A stretch of 64,000 nt of DNA from Halicephalobus mephisto (Eukaryota > Nematoda > Chromadorea > Rhabditida > Panagrolaimidae), in contig SWDT01000008.1 of NCBI GenBank assembly GCA_009193035.1, forward strand, positions 434,001 through 498,000. Reading direction: 5' to 3'. The position numbers and the translations under genes are program-made. The notes under the pieces are model-generated. The model was given only the letters and a program-made list of their open reading frames with translations. It was not told the origin of the DNA and did not search any database. How positions within the stretch are numbered: the stretch's first letter is position 1; every line of letters starts with the position of its first letter. This document shows, piece by piece, positions 57,453 to 64,000 of the stretch.

Positions 57453-59278
57453 TTAATAACCGGGAGCAGTTCGAGGTGGAGGACCTGAAAATTGGTCGAT
57501 GAGGGTTTTACTGGATTAGAGTTAACTTACAATGAGAGCAGCTTCCAGCATCACCTTGAGGTCCCAATTCACCTGCTGATCCGGGAGCTCCGGGTTGTCC
57601 ATCAGAACCGGGTTTTCCTGCATCACCTTCGGGACCAATGGGACCGACAGCTCCAGGTTGTCCAGGAGCTCCGGCTGGTCCATCAGAACCTGGGGGTCCG
57701 GGTGGTCCTGGAGGGCCTGCAGGGGCTGGGGCTCCGGGTACGTCTGCGACGATTCCGGCTTTGCCTGGTTCTCCTGGTTGTCCATCTGTTCCAGGAGGTC
57801 CATAAATTCCCTCAGGGCCAATAGGACCAACAGGACCAGGTTCGCCGGGCTTTCCGTCTTGTCCTGGAGTTCCTGGTTGACCAGATTCTCCTTTCGGTCC
57901 TGGAGATCCAGGAGGACCTGCTGGACCTGGAGGACAATCAAAGCAGAAGTTATCGGCATTGTGGGTCTGATCTTGAGCAGCATCGTCTCCATGTTTTCCA
58001 TCAGGCCCTGGCTGACCATCGACTCCGTCCTTTCCATCAGGCCCTGGAGGTCCTGGGGGTCCAGCTTCTCCGATTCCACAGGAACAGACATTGTTTTCAT
58101 GTTCAGGCTCTTCAATGGGAAGATGAGTCGTTGGTGGAGCCGTGGGGGGAGGTGGGGTAACTCTGGGTGCACTATTGTATTCTCTGTTAATTTCTGGTCC
58201 TCTTCCGTCAAATGTACCTTCAACATTGATCGGAATATCAGTGGTCTCCTCTGAAGGTTCTGGAGTTTCTTCCGGATATCCTTGAGCTGGTGGGTTTGTT
58301 TTTTCAGTTTCGCTAAAGGTCGGTCCCAAAATCTTCAATTCTTCGTTAGAATATCCATCAGTTGGAGCAGCTGTAGTAGCATCCAATTCTATAACAGGAT
58401 TAGCTCCATAAGGATCTTCTCTCTTTCTTCTGAAGACTCTATCGTAAGCAACTCTCTTGTTCAATCTAGCCAGAGGTCCGTATCTCTTCTTCACCATGGC
58501 GTATCCATCCCAGAGGTCATCAGATCTATGCCGACAAAAATCTATCTCATCCTGAAAATTAAAAATAATCTACAATAACTGTCGGATAATCATGGGAAAC
58601 ATTGAATGTGAATAACTTGTAGAATATCGAATATCTTTTTCGTATTAGTATACTATTGATTTAGGTCTTCTCAGGTTGGTTAAGGTCCTTTCAGGCCATT
58701 CTGCAACCTTGTTATACTTACGAGGTTCTATTTCAGGTCTTGTAAGATCATGTCGAAACCTTATAGAACATTCCGCACTCGTAAATTTCCGAATAGATCT
58801 TGGTGTATTAATTGAGGTCCTTCCAAGCTATCCCATAGCCCTCTGGTGTCGATGTCTTCATATAGGTCTTGTTCAGCCCGGTCGAGATCTCTCAGCCTGT
58901 TCTACAACTTCCTCCCATTTGCACATCCGTGATTTAGATCCTGTTAGACCAGTCCGAGACCTTCTAAAAATAAACTAAAGCGTTACAAAAGCCAAGCTTG
59001 ACAGTTAGTAGGGAATACGTAATTTGGCTCTATTTTTATCTCTTAGTTAAGGTACAAAGCTAGATGTTGTCCTTCTCGTCCACGGTACATAGCAATGATG
59101 ACAAGGATATGAGTAACTAGGTTGAACTTACTCTGAGTTCGCTTTGGATCATCTGCATGTAGTTGTAAAGCATTGGGACGAGGACAATGCTGATGAAACT
59201 GGCAATAGTCGCCAGGGAAACCCCGGCAAAAGCCAGTCTCCTCAAGGCAACGGCTTCTTTGACACGCTCTGGATCCAT
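57453..59278 (-). CDS. cuticle collagen
   Basis: Structural protein of the nematode cuticle, 399 residues from exons 59278-59132, 58551-57531 and 57484-57453. The N-terminus is the cuticle-collagen domain with a membrane anchor ([20 protein letters not shown]) and [13 protein letters not shown] furin-type RRKRED site follows near residue 83. Next is an unusually long acidic, Pro/Thr-rich segment of about 110 residues. Three Gly-X-Y blocks follow, bounded by paired cysteines (CSCG, CFDC, CSHC), and the chain ends [10 protein letters not shown], the classic cuticle-collagen end encoded by the tiny third exon. The protein is expected to form trimers and be processed in the secretory pathway. Several long antisense frames across this gene are codon artefacts of Gly-Pro repeats. 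Confidence 0.97.
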
Positions 59279-59755
59279 TATCGAGAATAAAATGAAATTG
59301 CTCTTTTTATCTTCTGATTATCTGTAGGCGTAGAAATCAAGTTTATCACGCTTAGTTTCATCGCAAAAAAACTCCTCCGATTTTTCTCGTCAGTCAAGAT
59401 TAACCCAGATTTCCTTCAAATGAAAGCAAAAAACTGCTCAATTCAGTTTTCTCTTAGATGTATCAATAAAGAAATAAAGAAATAAAAAATTTAATACTCG
59501 TCTTCGAAAAATTCAATGAAATAAAGAAGTACATTTTGAGAACTGGAAAACGATTACGATATGATCTCCGTACAAATTTTGTGAACTTTCTCGAAACATG
59601 TGATTTCACATGTTGACATCTGAATTACGCAATATGAAAATCAAAAATACATATTATTACGAAATTACCTCAATGCAGATCCTTGGGATTTTTCAGAATC
59701 TGATGCTGGAAATATTTTTTCAGAAATTTTTGGATTTCGGAAGATCCTAGATCGA

Positions 59756-60105
59756 GAAATAAAACTTTGGAAATATGTGATTTTTGCCGAATTCGAATTC
59801 TTGGCGAAAAGCGAATAAATGCCAATTTGAATTTTTACATTATTTTCAGAATTAAAAATCAAATTTATTTAGGAAACCATTCTGACACGAATTTTAAGGA
59901 TTTTTTAGGTTTTTTGAATTCCTGATTCAAGACGATTTCAGAAATGTTTGTGAGATTCTAATTGACAATAAAACTTTGGAAATATGTGATTTTTGCCAAA
60001 ATCGACTCTTTGGCGAAAAGCGAATAAATGCCAATTTGAATTTTTACATTATTTTCAGAATTAAAAATCAAATTTATTTAGGAAATCATTCTGACATGAA
60101 TTCTC
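59756..60105. repeat. direct repeat, two ~140-bp copies
   Basis: Copies start at about 59756 and 59966. Both contain AATAAAACTTTGGAAATATG, GGCGAAAAGCGAATAAATGC and AGAATTAAAAATCAAATTTA with only a few differences. Confidence 0.9.
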
Positions 60106-60639
60106 AAAACCTGTTAGAAAATTTAGCATCTTCAATTTTAATTTTAATTTTATTATATTCTGGAGAATTTCGATCAAAATTAAATTTGCATTTTAGGTAC
60201 AAGATTAAAATAATTTGAAGTTTTTATTTTTTTAAAATATTTTTGTAAAAATTTTTTTTGCATTTTTTCGATTTATTTGTAAATTATAAATAATAATTTA
60301 ATAAATAAATAAAATCAATATTATTTTTTAATTTAAAAAACTCGAAATTTTCCGAAAAATTGGTTTTATATATCGATTCTGATTTCGCCGATGAGATCAT
60401 TTCGGATTTTAAGATGTTTCGTTTTTTTCGAATTTTTAATGGATAAAACGAATCAAATTTTGCAGAAAATGATAAAAGTGAAAAAATTGAAAAAAATTTA
60501 ATCAATTTTCAAAAATCTTGCAAATTTTATTTTTACTTTTTTAATCTTCTGAGTGCAAATATAAATTACAAAAAGTAAATTATTCAATTTTGGTCCCGAC
60601 ACGAACATCTTCAATCAAGTTTTGAATAAATGTTTTTTA

Positions 60640-61990
60640 AAAAAAATTTTTATATAAAAAAAATAAAATTCAAAATTTTTTATGTAAAAAAAATAAAATT
60701 CAAAATTTTTTATGTAAAAAAAATAAAATTTAAAATTTTCATAAAAAAATTAATTTAAAAAATTTAAACAGATTTATTATATCAAATTCAAATGACGTCA
60801 TTTTTTGCGTAAAAAATAAAAATTTGATAATTAAAATTTTTTAAAAATAAAAATAATTTAAAAAAAAATAATTTTTAAATCCACAATTTGTATTTTTTCC
60901 ATTAATATGATCATCGTTTTTTCCTCCGGGACTTGGCGTGGTTCAAATCAAATTTCTCCTTTCATAGCCTCAGGCAGTCTTGTTTTCAAATGGAAAATTT
61001 AGCTGCAGGTGAACAGGGCACAATTGACCTGTTCATTTTCTCGAGTATAATCTTGTGGAAGCTTTTAAAATTTCTAAAAGCTAATGAAAAATTACGAAAA
61101 TCTTTACTTTTTTAAAAAACTTTCATTTTTTCGAAAAATTTTAAATTTTTAAATAATTACGAAAATTATAAAAGTTTTTATTTTTGAATAATTAGAAAAA
61201 TTATACAAATTTTTATTTTTAAATAATTACGAAAATCTTTACTTTTTTAAAAAACTTTCATTTTTTCGAAAAATTTTAAATTTTTAAATAATTACGAAAA
61301 TTATAGAAATTTTTATTTTCAAATAATTAGAAAAATTATAGAAATTTTAATTTTTAAATAATTACGAAAATCTTTACTTTTTTTAAAAACTTTCATTTTT
61401 TCGAAAAATTTTTATTTTTGAATAATTACGAAAAATTATAAAAATTTTTATTTTTTTATGAAATTGTAAAATTGTAAATTTTTTTGAATAATTATAGAAA
61501 TTTTTCTTTTTTTATAAAATTGTAAAAATTTCAACTCTTTTTTAACTTGTGAAAAGAAAATTTTGTTCAAAAAATCGATTTTTAATTTCCAAATTTATTT
61601 AATTAAATTTAATAGAATTTTTCGGAATACAGTGAAAATTTTCAGAAAGTCTTAAAATCATGTAAAGTAGCTCGGGGTACTGTAGAAGTTTGAAAATTAT
61701 AAATTCCGGAAGATTCTGAAAAAATTAAAATTTATTTTTTTAATTAAATTAAATTACTGTAATTTTTGGAATCTGTTTAGAGATTCTGGAGGAGGTCTAA
61801 GATCATGTAAAGTATCTCGGGATACTGTAGAAGTTTGAAAATTGGAAATTCTGGAAGATTCTGAAAAAATTAAAATTTATTTTTTTAATTAAATTAAATT
61901 ACTGTAATTTTTAGGAACTGCTTAGATATTCTGGAGGAGGTCTAAGATCATGTAAAGTGTCTCGGGGTACTGTAGAAATTCTGAAAATTA
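60640..61990. repeat. cluster of AT-rich tandem repeats
   Basis: Three families in series: a ~32-bp unit (AAAAAAATAAAATTCAAAAT) at 60640-60735; a ~150-bp unit with TTTCATTTTTTCGAAAAATT and AATAATTACGAAAATC at 61060-61450; and a ~137-bp unit with GTCTAAGATCATGTAAAGTA and CTCGGGGTACTGTAGAA at 61650-61990. Confidence 0.8.
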
Positions 61991-63598
61991 AAAATTTTAA
62001 ATTTTCCGAAAATTCAAAAAAAATTACTTCGAAAACATTTTTAAAAAAAAAATAAATATCTAAATTTTATAATAAATTCATTACATTTCGAAACCAGATC
62101 AGATGACAAGATTTAATATTTTCGTTTCTGTCCTGGTGCCCGGAGGGAGTGAGAGTCCAAATTGACGTGGCCTCGTGAGACTTCATCAGTTTGGATAAAA
62201 CCAGCGGCAACTGCCAATTACCTTTTTCCCCAACTTGGCAACTCCCACAAAATCCATATTTTCTGTTTTAAAATAACAAACTCAAAAATTTTAATTTTTT
62301 TTAAAATGTACAACTTCCTTTTTCGTTTTATGACAAATTTTATTTTTTTTTAAATTACAAAAACTCCAATTATTTAAGTTCTGATTAACTAAGCTGAAAC
62401 AGCCAATTTTTTAAATTCCGGTTTACGGTAAATTTTGGATTTAATTAATTATCTACTTTTTCATCGATTTTCGATAATTAGTCTTTTTAAAATTTAAAAA
62501 ATCTAAAAAATTTAAAAAATTTAAAAATTTCGAAAATCTCTAAAAATCTAAAAAATTTAAAAAATCTAAAATCTTTAAAAATTTTAAATTTTCAAAAATC
62601 TTTAAAAATTTAAAATCTCTGAAAATCTAAAATTTTTAAAAATTTCTTGAATTTTATGGGAAATTTTTGAGTTTGTAAGTTTTTGAAACTTTGCAGAATT
62701 TTTCAAACTTTTATAATTTTTGTAAAAATTCTCAGAATCTGACGAAAGTTTATAAAATTTTGAAAAAGTTCAAACTTTTGAGAATCTCAGAAGTTTCTGA
62801 AGGCTTTTTAGAATTTGTTAAAAATCTTCCAGAATTTCGTAAAGTTTCTGGAAATTTTCTAGAATTTTTTTAAAATTTTTAAAAAATTTCCAAAATTTCA
62901 TAGAAGCTTCTGAAAATTTTCTGGAATCTTCTAGAATTTCTTGAAACTTTTCTAACATTTTTCAGAACTCTCTGTAAATTTTTTAAAACCTCATAAAAAC
63001 TTTCAAAATCTTCCCAGAATCTCATAGAAGCTTTTGAAATCTTCTAGAATTTCTTGGAACTTTTCTAAAATTTAAAAATTTTCGAAATCTTCCTGAATTG
63101 TGTGGAAAATTTTGAAAATTATCTAGAATCTTCTAGAATTTTCGAACATTTTTCAGAATATTCTGTAAATTTTCTAAATTTCCTATAATTCTGTTGAAAT
63201 CCTCAGAATTAAATAAAATTTTTAACGTCATCATAATTTTAAAATGTTTTTGTAATTTTCGGAAGTTCGTCTCGAGACAATTCTATAATAACGTCTATTT
63301 CTAAAATACTATGAAAATAAGTACTGTTTCGATTCGTTGAAATAATTTATTGAAGAACAATAGGACATCCTGTTTGGTTGTTGTTAATCATTTTTATCTT
63401 CATTGATGACATCAGTAAGCCTTTTATTTTTTATTTTTTAATTTTCTTAGAAATAGAATTTTTCCCAAAGACGATGTCAACTTAATTAAAATCAAAAAAT
63501 AAAATTTAAACAAATGTGGCTTAAATGATGAATGCGATTTTCAGATTCAGTGTATTTCGTGTTTTTTGTAATAATTTTATTTTTGAAGATAGTTAAGG

Positions 63599-64000
63599 AT
63601 GACTGAAGCCGAAGACAAGATCCGGGAGATCGTAGTCATCCCCGAAATTGAGTCTTCCGAATCCAGTTCGAATCTGGCTCAAGTCTTCATCGACTGTGCT
63701 GAGTACTTCAATTCCAAAATTGAAGAATCCAAAAAAGTACGTTGTTTATCGAGTAATGTAAAAATAGTTATTTCTACGTATGTCACTAGAAACAGTTCTG
63801 TGATTGAATATTCTCGCTGTTCAGAACAGAGTTTTAATCTGGGGCATTCTCGGGCCTGCTTCGTCCAAGTTATTTCATGTACTGTTGTCAGGTCATGTTC
63901 CGATTTCATTTTCGGTCTTCCTTTTTTAGCCGGATTTGAGATCGTTCAAACGTTATAGCAGCAACTACTTAAGATCGGGACCCGATTCTTGGTTGTTGTT
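63599..64000 (+). CDS. 5' end of an unidentified gene, cut by the window edge
   Basis: The first exon runs from ATG 63599 to 63736 (46 codons, MTEAEDKIREIVVIPEIESS... ending FNSKIEESKK) with a GTACGT donor. The second begins at 63930 after CTTTTTTAG and reads PDLRSFKRYSSNYLRSGPDS WLLL before the window ends, in phase 0. The acidic then basic composition looks like a cytosolic protein. There is too little sequence to identify it. Confidence 0.65.

Larger units (their letters stand above)
59279..63598. other. 4.3-kb gene-free AT-rich region
   Basis: Upstream of the collagen and before the right-edge gene. It is made of tandem repeats (59756-60105, 60640-60735, 61060-61450, 61650-61990), two GC-richer islands (60930-61040 and 62100-62250) with no supported coding frame, and GAA/TTC-rich filler at 62640-63240. 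Confidence 0.5.

Noticed and set aside
57492..58254. Long frames on both strands across the collagen, including a plus-strand frame of 219 codons
   Set aside because: Gly-Pro-rich codons (GGN CCN) leave other frames open. Only the Gly-X-Y frame has exon structure and family termini.

Overview
The window is nuclear DNA from a nematode, most likely a rhabditid (Caenorhabditis or a close relative). The evidence is AT-rich sequence, many small introns with GT...TTTTCAG borders, chemoreceptor clusters, a cuticle collagen ending in the usual [14 protein letters not shown] tail, a family 92 glycosyltransferase, and SL-type acceptors just upstream of start codons. I rebuilt spliced gene models by hand from splice signals, reading frame and paralogue comparison. 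Seventeen genes can be supported: fifteen complete models, one with an unresolved N-terminus and one cut by the right window edge.

Left third (1-22 kb) is accessory. It holds five intact paralogous seven-transmembrane chemoreceptor genes of the Str/Srd type (two on minus at 2.6-7.0 kb, three on plus at 14.6-22.0 kb). All share one three-exon structure with a first exon of exactly 195 coding bases and phase-0 introns. Between the two groups lies an 817-residue secreted protein made of two tandem TolB/PD40-type beta-propellers with a Thr/Ser stalk and a GPI-like tail (minus, 8.0-11.3 kb). A ~270-bp sequence is present in inverted copies upstream of the first minus receptor and the first plus receptor.

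Middle (22-38 kb): a six-exon coiled-coil gene with a perfect X-box (RFX/DAF-19 site) about 60-75 bp before its ATG, hence a candidate ciliary gene; a tRNA-like sequence; a GT92 glycosyltransferase; an ~880-bp long-inverted-repeat element; a probably N-myristoylated globin; then about 5 kb of A/T-tract DNA with several tandem repeat families.

Right part (38-64 kb) is mostly conserved housekeeping: the DNA repair nuclease XPF (minus, nine exons, 37977-45501); inositol-3-phosphate synthase (plus), lying wholly inside XPF intron 5 with its stop 5 bp from the next XPF exon; a TEX2-like SMP lipid-transfer protein sharing a divergent promoter with XPF; an intronless aldo-keto reductase; a small secreted helical protein whose only intron carries a second copy of the long-inverted-repeat element; a mucin-like type I membrane protein; a cuticle collagen; and the 5' end of an unidentified gene at the right edge. 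Repeats and MITE-like elements fill the introns and gaps. No CRISPR, prophage or bacterial features are present.
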